A DNA stretch of 64,000 nucleotides, taken from the NCBI RefSeq assembly GCF_963678635.1, contig NW_026971149.1, forward strand, positions 930,001 to 994,000, read 5' to 3'. The notes beneath the pieces were generated by a model, which saw only the letters and a list, made by a program, of their open reading frames with translations, was not told the origin of the DNA and ran no database searches. Position numbers and translations under genes: made by a program. The stretch is from Symsagittifera roscoffensis. Lineage: Eukaryota > Xenacoelomorpha > Acoela > Convolutidae. Positions 1 to 9,979 of this stretch are shown one piece after another; within the stretch, counting starts at the first letter, position 1; each line of letters begins with the position of its first letter.

Positions 1-774
1 AAAGAAGCAAAGTACAAATTGTAGTCTACTAACTTGGGTTAACGTAAGATTAGGACGGCAAAGCGCAATCGCGGTATATTCTTTCTGCGAAAATTGTTTT
101 CAATTTTTGAGAGGTATTACGAAAATAAAAAAAATAACCTTAAAAAACTCTAAAACACCTCCAAAGTTGAGATACTTTTGCTCTACTTTAGATACATCTT
201 AATTCCCCTATTAAATACCCTAAAAATGTTCCTATCAAAACCTTAAAAGATATATCAACCTTAAATGCCTTAAATGATTATTTTATATGCAAAACTGCCA
301 ACAAATTCACTTTAAAAAAGTAGCTAACTTAACTATAATTATCTTAACTGTAAAGGGCAGTTGAAAGGTTTCCGTGATTTTTAAGAAATGATGCATTTTT
401 CATAGTCTCGATACTGACTAGATCAGATAGTGACAACTGTAAATAAAAATAAAAAAAATGAATAATTAAAGCTAAAGGCAAGGAAATGATCAGCAATTTT
501 TGAGTCATTGTTTTTCGTTGTTTTTTACAACAATCAACTAAACTTACAGCTCAAAAGTAAGAAACAATTGAAGCTAATACAGAGAAAAAAACATGCTTTC
601 ATTTTTTTTGTTTTGAGTTATTTTCACTTTTCAGGATTTTCTGGTTTTTCTTGGTTTATGACTAAGAAAAAACAGCTAATACAAACTAACTGAATTAAAA
701 CCTGACGCTAACAAACGCATAAAGATAATAAAAATATATATAATAAAACGCATAAAGAAGCAATTTTTCGAGTT
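1..774. other. AT-rich non-coding stretch
   Basis: AT-rich sequence with poly-A and poly-T runs and no supportable gene. A small plus-strand open frame near 508-693 is low complexity (Phe/Lys rich) and is not supported. An 11-base direct repeat (aacgcataaag) lies just before the first tandem unit. Confidence 0.5.
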
Positions 775-1150
775 TTGGTCCCTTCTTTTCCCATAACAAT
801 CCTTTTGCCAGAACACACGTTCGGTTTCAAGCCTGTATTTTGGAACAGTTTCTTCTTCTAATCTCCTAACAATTTTCATGAAGTCGACAATTTACCATTT
901 TCCATTGTTTCCATTTCTATCTTGACTCAATGTCCCACATGCTTTGTGCACAGCGCTTGCTGCATATTTTCAAAGGAAGTCAAGTCAGCTAGCTATTCCA
1001 AAATCTACTTAAAGTGTACCCAAGGTCACTGTATCCAGGTCTAATGTGATTTTTTTCCCTCGGCCACATTTTTTAACTTCTCTGCTGAAAACTTCCCGTG
1101 AAAGCCTTAAAAATAACCTGAAAAGTAGAATACATGGCTGGCCATTGATT

Positions 1151-1306
1151 CGTCAAGCAGCCAGCCATGACGAATCAATGTCAGGGGTAAAGTCGAGCGG
1201 AGTCCCTTTGATTTACGAAGCTGTTCCCGGCCACAGCTTCGTAAATCAAAGGGACTCCGCTCGACTTTACCCCTGACATTGATTCGTCATGGCTGGCTGC
1301 TTGACG
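1151..1306. repeat. Perfect palindrome, 74-bp arms, 8-base loop
   Basis: Left arm 1151-1224 is the exact reverse complement of right arm 1233-1306, with an 8-base centre at 1225-1232 (tcccggcc). The paralogous place in unit B (about 4,140-4,225) keeps the centre and a diverged right arm but has no left arm, so the left arm was made by inverted duplication of the right arm. A smaller imperfectly nested inverted repeat (13-base arms 1143-1155 and 1168-1180) overlaps the left edge. Complete arm identity implies a recent event or active correction. Confidence 0.95.
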
Positions 1307-1586
1307 TCGTCTACTGCGCCTGAGAATTGGATATAGTGCAAAGTGAAAAATCACTACGGACCGCGGAAGAGTCAATGCGGACCAATTTTCTTTGTAATGT
1401 TGCTCACGTTTTCCTCATGATCCTCGTCAAGATCTCTTGGTTTGATTAAGAGGTACTATCTTGACATTATGTGGAGATAGTACAATCCGTCGATATAGTG
1501 AACTGAGTGACCAACATGGTAACCAGCTTGTCGCTCCTGAAACCAATCACGAACTTAGAGGCAATATTGAGGTTCCTTTCTAAAAT

Positions 1587-1802
1587 TCATTCATGTGGGT
1601 TGTTTCGCCAACTCATAAGTTCCAGATTGTCTAAGTACTTTTGAATCGACTTAGCATCACGCCGCTGTTTTTCTTCAAAATTCACCATCGCCTGATGATC
1701 CTGTACTCCCGAGTAATAGCTGTTGTTCAAAGTCTCAAAATTGTTCCGAGCGCTTTTAAGCTCATTTGCCCTCTTCTCATCGACATTTAAGGGCAGTACC
1801 AT
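1587..1802 (-). pseudogene. Coiled-coil-like ORF remnant, unit A
   Basis: Minus-strand open frame of 71 codons, rich in Glu, Lys, Asn and Arg, with a helical, coiled-coil-like composition. It lies where unit B has the 4599-4790 frame, which is similarly charged. No known family is recognised. In both units a MxASKFE reading frame lies just upstream on the minus strand, so this may be the C-terminal part of one degraded gene. The start codon is only the first Met of the open frame. Function unknown; it could also be a chance frame. Confidence 0.3.
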
Positions 1803-1957
1803 CCAGATTGTTGGTCAACACACTGTCATCTTAATTTTTCGATAGTTTCCCTTTCTCGGAATTTAGATCCATCAACACTTTTCAGGTCAGGTAACGACGC
1901 AACCATCTGGCTCACTTTTGTTTTCCTTATGATTTTCGACGATTCTTTGAGACCTAT

Positions 1958-2377
1958 TCACTCTCCCAAGTCTTCAAAAGCGTCGTGATAAACTTCTTGA
2001 AGGAACTGCTTGCGCGTCTCAAACTTTGAAGCACTCATGTTGGTATCGTGTGAAATTACTGACAAATCTGTTGCTCAACTCCATTGAGCTGTTCGTGGCC
2101 AATTTTTTCTAAAGTAGCTTCCAGATTTGATTTATTAATTGCTGCTAAACTTTTCTTTAGATGAGCCACGTTGTGTTAGTCCGCCGACAGTCTCGATTGC
2201 TGGTTTGCGTTGAACATAGTACTTCTTCTCTCTTGTGAACAATTTTTCCACTCTTTCAAGCTTCTGATTTATAAAACGTGACCAGCAACGTTAATGCTCA
2301 AAAAGATTTGTTTTCAGAAATGCTAGTTTTTTCTCTCGAATAGAGCGCTTCTTCGTTATTTTCACACTAGCAGCCAT
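1958..2377 (-). pseudogene. Degraded unknown gene, unit A copy 1
   Basis: Read on the minus strand from an ATG at 2377, the frame starts MAASVKITKKRSIREKKLAF, meets one in-frame stop about 28 codons in, and continues through a basic and charged segment containing KLERVEKLFTREKK. Overlapping frames then carry LAAINKSNLEATLEKIG and finally MSASKFETRKQFLQEVYHDA, ending at 1958-1960. The last piece matches MAASKFEPLNRFIPEAYHDI in unit B (4854-5126), which supports a real ancestral protein. Frames are broken by stops and shifts. I do not recognise the family; the composition would fit a nucleic-acid-binding or gag-like protein, but that is only a guess. Confidence 0.45.
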
Positions 2378-3099
2378 TTAGTCGAATGGCAAAACAATCT
2401 GGTGCAATTTGCCCTTGATTCGCTTGATTTACTGCCTTACGTAGATTTTATCTGCGTACATTTCATCAAATTCTTGATAACATTTGGCATAGACTAGAAA
2501 GTTCTTAAGCTGAGTGTTCATTTATGGAGCCTACCCGGAGGCAAACTTCTTGAAGGAGCTGCTTGCGCGTCTCAAACTTTGAAGCACTCATGTTGGTATC
2601 GTGTGAAATTACTGACAAATCTATTGCTCAACTCCATTGAGCTGTTCGTGGCCAATTTTTTATAAAGTAGCTCCCAGATTTGATTTATTAATTGCTGCTA
2701 AACTTTTCTTTAGCTGAGCCACGTTGTGTTAGTCCGCCGACAGTCTCGATTGCTGGTTTGCGTTGAACATAGTACTTCTTCTCTCTTGTGAACGATTTTC
2801 CCACTCTTTCAAGCTTCCTGATTTATAAAACGTGACCAGCAACGTTAATGCTCAAAAAGATTTGTTTTCGGAAATGCTAGTTTTTTCTCTCGAATAGAGC
2901 GCTTCTTCGTTATTTTCACACTAGCAGCCATTTAGTCGAATGGCAAAACAATCTGGTGCAATTTGCCCTTGATTCGCTTGATTTACTGCCTTACGTAGAT
3001 TTTATCTGCGTACCCTTCATCAAATTCTTGATAACATTTGGCATAGACTAGAAAGTTCTTAAGCTGAGTGTTCATTTATGGAGCCTACCCGGAGGCAAA
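1993..3099. repeat. 553/554-bp tandem duplication (two copies)
   Basis: Copy 1 is 1993-2545 and copy 2 is 2546-3099. Copy 2 has one extra base in the run aagcttcctgat. I count about ten differences, so identity is roughly 98%. Both copies carry the MAASVKIT-type coding remnant. The duplication is absent from unit B, so it arose after units A and B separated. The right end falls inside a 13-base-arm hairpin at 3087-3118. Confidence 0.92.
2511..2932 (-). pseudogene. Degraded unknown gene, duplicated copy
   Basis: Second copy of the 1958-2377 remnant, made by the 553-bp tandem duplication. It keeps the ATG (reading minus from about 2932) and the same early in-frame stop, and it has an additional one-base insertion that shifts the frame after the stop. 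The MSASKFETRKQ piece begins near 2591 and now runs into the duplication junction, replacing its natural C-terminal residues by a short unrelated tail. The shared stop shows that the gene was already broken before it was duplicated. Confidence 0.45.
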
Positions 3100-3118
3100 G
3101 TTTAATTTGCCTCCGGGT
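3087..3118. repeat. 13-base-arm hairpin at duplication edge
   Basis: Arms 3087-3099 (acccggaggcaaa) and 3106-3118 are perfect reverse complements around a 6-base loop (gtttaa). The 553-bp duplication ends at the tip of the left arm, and the left-arm sequence is also the junction between its two copies near 2545. A replication fork stalled at this hairpin is a plausible origin of the duplication (inference). Confidence 0.85.
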
Positions 3119-3289
3119 TTGTTGTTCAGATCGATGGCCATGAAGTCTTGCACCATGATAAACTGGTCAACGTCAAATGTTATACCTTTGGAAAGCTGAA
3201 TCAGATTTGTCTGTCTCCCAATTGCACTAATACGATCGGCGTTCTACCAGCCATTTAGAATAATCCTTGATGTGAAAGCTTTTAGAAGT

Positions 3290-3500
3290 TCAATCCAAAC
3301 TGCCGAAACCCATGACTGTCCAATCATTAATGGGCAGGGCACTGACCACCGCAAATGTGTCTATCACGCCTTTCCCGGCAAAATGTCTGCCCTGCACATC
3401 CGAAATTTTGCAGGCAAGTATGCTTCAAAGCATGAGATTGTTTCCAAAACGCCTGACTTTCTTCTCCTTCTTTACAATGTTAATTCGTCCCACCCGATTG
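3290..3500 (-). pseudogene. Fragment related to the 6384-6737 protein
   Basis: On the minus strand this stretch reads GKGVIDTFAVVSALPIND and then stops at 3290-3292. The unit B frame at 6384-6737 reads VKGLLEPFAVSSDMPVD at the matching position. Upstream, the similarity continues in another frame (VRRFGNN...FEAYLPA against KIRRVEHN...FEAGMTA), so this copy has a frameshift. Conservation of a protein-like pattern between two diverged tandem units supports a former gene. Family not recognised. Confidence 0.5.
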
Positions 3501-3543
3501 CTGGCGCTCGTGCAGTATGCGTTTAATCATATTATGATTCTGT

Positions 3544-3729
3544 CTACATATAGTAAAAATGAGAAGTTTCGTGAAACTCTTTGTTGTGTTCTTCCAGTGT
3601 CATCAATGCGGTGCTCCCATCACGAGTACTGCTCTCACGATCTTCGAGTTTTTGCTCGAGCTTCGAGCTCTCACGATCTTCGAGTTGTTCTCTTTTTTTT
3701 TCTGGCAAGTAATGCGCGTTGATATCCAT
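3544..3729 (-). pseudogene. Short charged ORF with internal repeat
   Basis: Minus-strand frame of 61 codons with two copies of LEDRESS around KLEQK. The DNA repeat ctctcacgatcttcgag occurs twice within about 40 bases. A diverged related segment without the duplication lies near 6,740-6,800 in unit B. It is Glu/Lys/Arg rich and probably helical. It may be the N-terminal part of the same degraded gene as 3290-3500. Function unknown and the start is uncertain. Confidence 0.25.
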
Positions 3730-4598
3730 TTGAACTCATTTTACTTTTAGAACATCGGATAGGTTCTTGACGACCTGATGACTTGCCACAAATATGACGG
3801 ATATGGATTTCGTCCCTTCTTTTCTCAGAACAATCATTCGGTAGATAAAACGTTCAATTTCAAACCTATACTTTAGGCAAGGTTTCTTCTAATCTTCCAA
3901 CTATTTTCATGGAGCCGAAAATTTATCGTATTCCAGTGTTTCCATTTCTATCTTGACCCAATGTTCCACCAAACATGTGGACAAGTCTTGCTGCATATTT
4001 TCAAAAGAAGTCCTATCAGCTAGTCCAATATCAACTTAAGGTTTACCCATTGTCACTGTACCCAGGTCCGATGTGATTTCCTACTCGACAACAGCCTTTA
4101 ATTTCTCTTCTGCAAACTTCCCGTGAAAGTCCTAATTCTTCCCGGCCGTAGCTTCATACATCAAACGGACCCCGCAGACATTAACCCTTATTGATTCTTC
4201 AAGCAAGTGTGCTTGACATCGGCTACTGCGTCTAAGAGTTAGATAAGGCGCAAAAAGAAAAGTTTTTCCGGATCACGGAGGAATCAACACGGAAAAAGTT
4301 TCCTTGTAAGGTTTCTGACGTTTTCCTTATGATCCTTGAAAGCCGATCTTTTTAGTTCAATCTTTTAAAGCTCATGTTCCTTTCGATCAGGGTCGTCACA
4401 TGGCTTGTACCGACGGGACCCCATGCCGTTGTGGGTTCCACTGTTATTAATCTAGTAGTGATACGAAGAAGGTCTCTCGGTTTGATTAAGAGATACCATC
4501 TTGACTTGATGTGCAGAATTTCTGGTGTAAATACAAAATCCTTCGATAGAGTGAATTGAGTAACCAGCTTGTTAACAAGCTTGTCGCTCCTGAACTTA

Positions 4599-4790
4599 TC
4601 ATGAACATAGTGCTATTGCGAGATTCCTTTCCAAAATTCGTTCAAGCGGATTGAGCTCCTTCTTATCAGCTCCTAATTGCCGATGAATGTACCGTCCAGT
4701 TTGCTTCTCAACACACTTCCTTTTTAGTTTTTCGACAGATTCTTCTTCTCGAAGTTGAAATTCATCAGCTCTTTTTAGATAACGAGGCAC
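4599..4790 (-). pseudogene. Charged ORF remnant, unit B
   Basis: Minus-strand frame of 63 codons, rich in Arg, Glu, Lys and Leu (for example LREEESVEKLKRKC), probably helical. It sits downstream, on the minus strand, of the MAASKFE frame at 4854-5126 and at the position equivalent to 1587-1802 in unit A. No known family. It may be a downstream exon or the frame-shifted continuation of the same gene. Confidence 0.3.
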
Positions 4791-4853
4791 CCAACTGACT
4801 CATTTTTGTTTTCCTTTGGCTTTTCGACAGTCCTTGGTGACAAATCCCTTCTC

Positions 4854-5126
4854 TCAGTAGTCTTTGAAAATGTCGTGATAAGCTTCCGGAATGAACCTAT
4901 TGAGCGGCTCAAACTTTGAAGCAGCCATGTTGGCATCGTCAGGATCACCTAGTTTTGATCGTTTAAACGCTGCTAAGCCTAATTCACCTTGACGAGCCGC
5001 GTTGATTGATTCCTCGTTCCTCGACCCACAGTTTGCTCCAGCTTTTAGCTTCACGATTCGAATGACAATCGTTACCGCCTCGGGAGTATGAGCAACCTGC
5101 TGAGCTGACAGTGCAGAGAAATGCAT
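4854..5126 (-). pseudogene. MAASKFE-containing gene remnant, unit B
   Basis: Minus-strand frame of 90 codons ending in MAASKFEPLNRFIPEAYHDI followed by FKDY and a stop. The closing segment matches unit A (MSASKFE...FLQEVYHDAFED). The upstream residues resemble a frame-shifted unit A segment (LAAINKSNLE against LAAFKRSKLG). This is the longest preserved stretch of the unit gene. The N-terminal part is Ala/Ser/Glu rich with no recognisable domain. The Met used as start is the first in the open frame; homology continues upstream of it in other frames, so the true start is unknown. Confidence 0.4.
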
Positions 5127-5546
5127 CGAGTTTGCTCATCATCACTATCATTTTCTCATTCATTCTTCAGCCAGTGTATCCATCCTTTTAGAAGCTCCTT
5201 CATCATGTGTCGTTCTTTTTATTCTGCCTCGCTGGCTGCCACATAAGGATTCTCCGCCGAGTACTGATCGCTTCTTCGCAATAACCCTGATTTTTATTAC
5301 TTCACCTGAGCTAACATCCTAGCTAGCTCATCAATCTGTATATTTTGGTCTATCGGAGCCTATTGCTTCAAAAATTAGTTTTACTGATATTTTCATTTGC
5401 AAAAACTTGAGCAACATCGTCACATCTCCCAAAATTTCCGTCATATATCTTCGCGTGCGTACCAACCGCGTCAATATGAACTTCCTGGTTATCAGAGGCA
5501 TCTTTAGACCGCTGGTTGATGATACATCATCTCTCTTGATGCCAGT

Positions 5547-5960
5547 TTACATCATCAACATCAATTGTGGTAGAAGACCCAGTGGAAAACCGTTAGACGT
5601 GGTTCTCTTTTGAGTAGTTGACACTCTTTTCTTGCTTTTTTTTAATATATCGACCCCAGTTGATGTGGCCTCCGGTTGGCCATTCCTCAGAGCTTTTTGG
5701 TAGCTAGATTTTGATTTTTCGTTCATATTCTTCACAATTGATCCTCCGAGGGACTTCTGCTGTCCATCAATGCAATGCCCCTTTGCTTTATCTAAGATGA
5801 CTGTTCTGTCTTTGGCTTTTGTAGTTGTCTGTCTTTTTTAAGGAGCTAACAGTTTGTGAATTCTCGCCCTGATGAAATTCGGGTCGTTCAGGTGCCCTCT
5901 CTTCTCATGTGATTCGCTGCTTTCAGAGTCATCAACCGATCCATCACGATCTTCATTCTC
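5547..5960 (-). pseudogene. Acidic/basic low-complexity gene remnant, unit B
   Basis: Minus-strand reading from about 5,960 gives an acidic Ser/Asp stretch (DGSVDDSESSESHEKRG), a stop, and then a Lys/Ser/Thr-rich frame (5547-5735, 62 codons from its Met). The composition suggests a disordered region of a larger degraded protein. It lies between the 4854-5126 and 6384-6737 remnants on the same strand, so all of these could be pieces of one multi-exon or broken gene. No domain is recognised. Confidence 0.25.
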
Positions 5961-6383
5961 GCGGGAACTTGTTTGATCTTAAATTCGTTTCACAGAGAAA
6001 TGACTTTATCTTGTCCTTATTTTTCGTGTGCTAAATGTGATTGATCTAGAATACTAAATTACTCTTCGAATTAATCTTTATTTTCATTTTTATGTTCTAT
6101 GAGAATCCGCAAAAGATTATGACGGCGTCGCACAAGAATTACCAAAAACAAACACGAATTTTTTTTTGTCCTTACTAGCAAAAGGAGGATCTCCAATTTG
6201 AGGAAAACTGACCTATCCAGTGTGTATGTAAGTTAGTGGGGCTGCCCAGTAGCCAGTAACGAGTTTTAGCCTTAACTCCATTCTTTGTATAAGCAAAAAT
6301 AACTAAATACAATCATAAATAAACACACACACAAATTAATAGAGAACAGGTCAGATCTGCCAAGTTTCATGTTTGTCAAAGCT

Positions 6384-6737
6384 CTAACATAAACACCGCG
6401 CAAGTGTCAACATGATCACCGCGCAAGTGTCAACAGGCATGTCACTTGAAACCGCGAATGGTTCTAGCAAGCCTTTCACTGATAGTCGTTTGCCATGTAT
6501 CTCCAATGTTTCTGCGGTCATGCCCGCTTCAAATCCTATGTGAACAGCATGCTGTTCCCGCATGGCGTTGTGTTCAACACGCCTGATCTTCAGCTTCTCC
6601 TTTTTAAGGTTGATAAGTCCCCTGGTTTTGCTGGTACTCTTGGCTCGAGTATTGGAAGACAAAAGGATGCCATCTACATTCAATAAATTTTGGCATTGAC
6701 CGTGAAGATCTGTGTAGCGTCTTTTCACTTTTATCAA
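6384..6737 (-). CDS. Hypothetical protein, unit B (117 aa)
   Basis: Open minus-strand frame of 117 codons, the best preserved coding piece of the 3-kb units. It starts with a basic segment (MIKVKRRYTDLHGQ), followed by a Lys/Arg-rich helical stretch near residues 40-62 and a hydrophobic end containing VKGLLEPFAVSSDMPVD. The last part is conserved, with a frameshift, at 3290-3500 in unit A. A 23-base tandem repeat at 6394-6435 encodes the last residues, so the C-terminus has probably been altered. No known family is recognised, and it may be a remnant rather than a working gene. Confidence 0.4.
   Translation of the reverse strand: MIKVKRRYTDLHGQCQNLLNVDGILLSSNTRAKSTSKTRGLINLKKEKLKIRRVEHNAMREQHAVHIGFEAGMTAETLEIHGKRLSVKGLLEPFAVSSDMPVDTCAVIMLTLARCLC
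6394..6435. repeat. Short direct repeat, 19 of 23 bases twice
   Basis: The 19-base word caccgcgcaagtgtcaaca occurs at 6394-6412 and 6417-6435 (period 23). A short run of ca repeats lies upstream near 6,325. Confidence 0.9.
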
Positions 6738-6890
6738 ACCGGAATTTTTTTAAGAGCAGTGCTCTCACTACTTACTAGTTTTCGTTAGGTTCATTTTCTC
6801 GCAAATAAGAAGCATAGATACCCATGCCGACCAAACTTTTTCCAGATGATTCCCAGATGTTCATGACGTCATAATGGCCTGTATGGGATA

Positions 6891-7150
6891 TAACGAACAT
6901 GTTTTTGCTAACTTTTCTTAACAATCGTTTTCCCAGAAATCATGTTCAATTTCAGACATCTACTTCTGGGTAGGTAACTCCTTCTGTTTTGTTTTTTATC
7001 ATGGTCTCGGGTCCTTTACGTATTCCAATCCTGAACTCATTCGATGTCCCGCATCATCACCCGTCTGCTGTAAGGCATTAACGGCAGCTAGGCCATTGTT
7101 GACTTGAAGTACACCCTAAATCATTGAGTAAGCACAAGTTTCATTGAACT
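6891..7150. repeat. Truncated third copy (unit C)
   Basis: Diverged start of a third ~3.05-kb unit. It shares the words around ttcccagaa, gttcaatttca and gctag...acttgaagtacaccct with units A (about 800-1,020) and B (about 3,830-4,050). Similarity stops before 7,200. Confidence 0.5.
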
Positions 7151-7733
7151 AGCGCAAAAAGAATCGAATAAGTCCGAACTAGTTTCACTAGTTTTCAAGG
7201 CTTACTTAGTAAGTTTTCTGGAACGTCAAATTGTTACCCTGTTGAACCGGACTCAAGTTCACTCCTAATTTTTCGCTAATTGAATAATTTATTGATTGGA
7301 ATAAACGATAAATGTGCCCCCACACACTGAACGGTTTTTCTCCCCGTAATTTTTGCAATTATTTTCTCTAACTTGTGATATCATCTAATTGAAATAAAAG
7401 CTGGATTTTTCCTAAAAATATAAGTTTTTGTAGAAAAACATAGACTTGTTACCAGCTCTGGTAAACGATCACTTGCTGTTAAATCGTTATAAATTCCGTT
7501 TAGAACTGGGTGAATGAAAGTTTGTGAGCCTGGATACTTTTTATGCTGGTATGACAGCGTCATGGTTCGAATTGTTCAGACTCTTTTTACTCGTTTCTGA
7601 GCAAGTCATTAAAAAGCATCATCGCATGAGCCTTTTTGATTGCAAGTTTTTTTTCATCGCATGAGTTTTATTGCAAAAAAAGAGAACATTCTGAACAGTT
7701 TTTTCTGAACACATTCTGAAGTCAATAAGCGAG
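7151..7733. other. AT-rich spacer
   Basis: Nothing supportable between the last ~3-kb unit and the LTR-like fragment. It holds a repeated word (catcgcatgag near 7,620 and 7,657) and AT-rich sequence. A 60-codon minus-strand frame at 7381-7563 has no support. Confidence 0.5.
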
Positions 7734-7935
7734 CTGGTTTATGCGAGTTCCTTTCCAGAAGAAGAACAACTGTATTCTAAGTTCATTTCAAGTTGCTCTG
7801 GTGCTGAAACTACAGCAATTACAAATAAGAGTAAATGTTAGAGATGAAATATGATTGGTTTGTTCAGGAATGTTTTACAGAAATAGAGAATAATATTTAT
7901 AACCAATTATAATTTCTGGATTAAAACTGGTTCCA
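7734..7935 (-). repeat. Partial LTR-like segment at the element's 3' end
   Basis: About 200 bases matching the right portion of segment L (for example 23573-23785). Read on the minus strand it starts TGGAACCAG, exactly where homology to L1 begins, preceded by a purine-rich stretch (ccccggatggg). The rest of L (its left ~310 bases) is missing, and the sequence left of 7734 is unrelated. This fits a truncated 3' LTR of the minus-strand Ty3-like element. No target-site duplication is visible. Confidence 0.6.
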
Positions 7936-8159
7936 CCCATCCGGGGTTTAGAGAGTTTTTAGTTTTTAAATGTTTAAGGTAGTAAAGGACGGGCGATGTA
8001 GTTTCTTTTTGAAGTTGCGAGCATTGACTTCTTGGAGAAAGGAGAAGTGTGACTGTTTGTGTTTGATGGAGGAAGATTGTTATGTTCGTTTCTCTTGATG
8101 GGTCTCGTTGATCGTGGTAGTCTTGGGTGGTTGTGTCAAGACTTTTGATCGATGCCATG

Positions 8160-9655
8160 ATGTATCGATTTCGTTAAGTTTAGATCGTGACTACGTGCAG
8201 GGTGAAATTTGACTGTTCCTTGTGAAGTGCCAATTGACTATGTATGTGTAGTCAACATCGAGATGGCCATTGGTTGGGTTTAATGGTTTTCCTTTGCTGC
8301 GTTGTTAAGTCCAAACTTTAAATCTTTTGGGAAGAGTTACTTTAGGCAGCTAATCGAATAGATTTGCCATTCCGAAGTTGGAATGTGATTGAATTATCGT
8401 CTCCTTTGCTGCTCGTCTTTTGGGCTCAATGAAATTTATACAAACTGAAATTATCGTTTATATATTTAATTTCTATTCTTAATTTAGTTTTAGTTATGAT
8501 TTGATATCAATGGTTATCAAAAGCGTTTTTCTCTACTTTGGTTATTTTTTAAAAGTCGCTCACACTAGAGCAACTCTTGGCTAAAATAGAGTGTGGGTCA
8601 CAAAGCGTGGTGTAGCGCGGTGGGTTAGGCCGGCTATAGAGCATGCTCAGGACGTCCCTTTGGTAGGTGAGGCCAGGAGTGGGGTATATTTTTATGGTCT
8701 TTTTGTGGAGAGTCTCTTTCTGTGTTCAACTCTTGTCTAGATTTTGTTACCTGTTTTTTTATTTTTTTTATTTTTGGTTACGTCCTTTTCTCAAAAACAG
8801 AATCTTTCAGTTTGGTTTGGTCTTTCGACTTTTTTGTGTTTCATTCGTTTGTGGTTAGACTTGAAAGTGGTCTTGAAAAGAATAATTTAATCTGGGTTTA
8901 ACCTGGTTGGGGTACCGTGGGTTTTTCTTTCTTAGTCATGCTGTTAGTTTGTGTTTTTGTGACATTAGTATGACTAGTAAGTTGCGTTGGTTATTGTAGT
9001 TTACTATATAGTTCCTTCCAAACCGGTTAAATGAAAAATTGAAACGTGTGAAAACTGGGTAGAGTTGCTATCAGTGAGAGTTAAAACTTAAAACTCATTA
9101 TTTGAGCAATTCTTTGTGGGCGAGCTGTACGATTGTGGAAAGAGTCTTATGGGCGAGTGGATGATTCAAATCTGTAAAAAAGCATCTTGTAAACAGGTTA
9201 ATACTTTTTCAATGTATCTGCTTTTTTTTTGATTTTACTGCATTGAAATATTAATTTTACTGCTTTTGGAGAGTTTCGTTTATGAATTAACTGCTTGGTA
9301 AAAAGAATTTAGTGCATTGAGGTTTATTTACTATTTTACTGCTATTTGGGGGAAATTTTAGTGCTTATTAATTATACGGCGATTTGTTAATACGAGTTTA
9401 GAATTTTAAGAAAGGAGTTTTCAATTTTTCGTTTGTTTTTTGTTCATTTTAGATGAGTGCGTGATGAGATCTAAAACAGAAGTGAAACCTTTACTAGGAA
9501 TGGTTAGTTGTGTTTTGAATTTTTTAGTGTAAGATACATAATTATACTTTTTAATTGTCAGCGAAAATTCCATCTGGGAAAATATCGTGAATGACGTTCG
9601 ATGATGTTAAAAGTTTAGCAAGCAAGCTGGTAATATATTTAGTTTGCAGTAGAGG
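8160..9655. other. Element 3' region without a supportable gene
   Basis: T/G-rich on the plus strand, with no long minus-strand frame. Probably 3' untranslated or eroded coding sequence of the Ty3-like element. A plus-strand frame at 8667-8858 is Phe-rich and lies on the wrong strand. A stretch near 8,595-8,660 looks faintly like the start of a tRNA-derived SINE but lacks a B box. Confidence 0.4.
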
Positions 9656-9979
9656 TCAAAGCAGTTCAAGTGCTTTGATTATCTTGTGCTCTTCACTACT
9701 TGGTGAGATTTCATGAGGTGTGTTTTGGATTAGATTATAAAGCTTATGATTATAGTTAATGTTGTGAATGTATTCTAGGATTGGGATTCCAACGGGCTGT
9801 ATATGTTCGTGAGGGACCTTTAGTGGACGGGATTCACCAACGTTAAAATTTCTGGTTAGTGGGCAGAATATATACATTTGTCGGAAAGGGTCGTAGTTTC
9901 TAAGGATCCCTTGCATATAAAGGTCTTTAATACAAAATGTGAAGTTTAATAAGAATGGTGAAGTGTATTTGGAGTTCAT
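9656..9979 (-). pseudogene. Unknown ORF in the 3' part of the element
   Basis: Minus-strand frame of 107 codons with balanced, protein-like composition (PFRQMYIFCPLTRNFN, PVGIPILEYIHNINYNHK). It lies downstream of the env-like region. No domain is recognised. It may be an additional ORF of the retroelement or the eroded tail of the env-like ORF. The initiating Met is the first in the frame, and upstream sequence is out of frame. Confidence 0.35.

Larger units (their letters stand above)
775..3815. repeat. Tandem ~3.05-kb unit A
   Basis: First of three head-to-tail diverged copies. The segment at about 780-1,040 (cccttcttttcccataacaa..., then tttccatttctatcttgac, then a valley of conserved words ending in ccaggt) recurs at about 3,820-4,080 and, more weakly, at 6,890-7,130, giving a period near 3,050 bases. 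The unit carries minus-strand coding remnants, the perfect palindrome at 1,151-1,306 and a 553-bp internal duplication at 1,993-3,099, neither of which is in unit B. Boundaries are approximate. Confidence 0.7.
3816..6890. repeat. Tandem ~3.05-kb unit B
   Basis: Second copy of the tandem unit. It shares with unit A the 3,820-4,230 block (including the unduplicated form of the palindrome site near 4,140-4,225), the MxASKFE coding piece and the FAV...S.(L/M)P coding piece. It lacks the palindrome and the 553-bp duplication. Overall similarity to unit A is moderate, with many indels, so the duplication is old. Confidence 0.7.

Noticed and set aside
508..693. 61-codon plus-strand frame
   Set aside because: Low-complexity Phe/Lys translation of an AT-rich stretch, with no copy in the other tandem units.
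1046..1375. Two open frames (76 and 64 codons) across the palindrome
   Set aside because: They share residues only because the palindrome reads the same on both strands. The site is not open in unit B.
3272..3750. Three plus-strand frames (84, 136 and 63 codons)
   Set aside because: The minus strand shows conservation with unit B here. The plus frames are not conserved.
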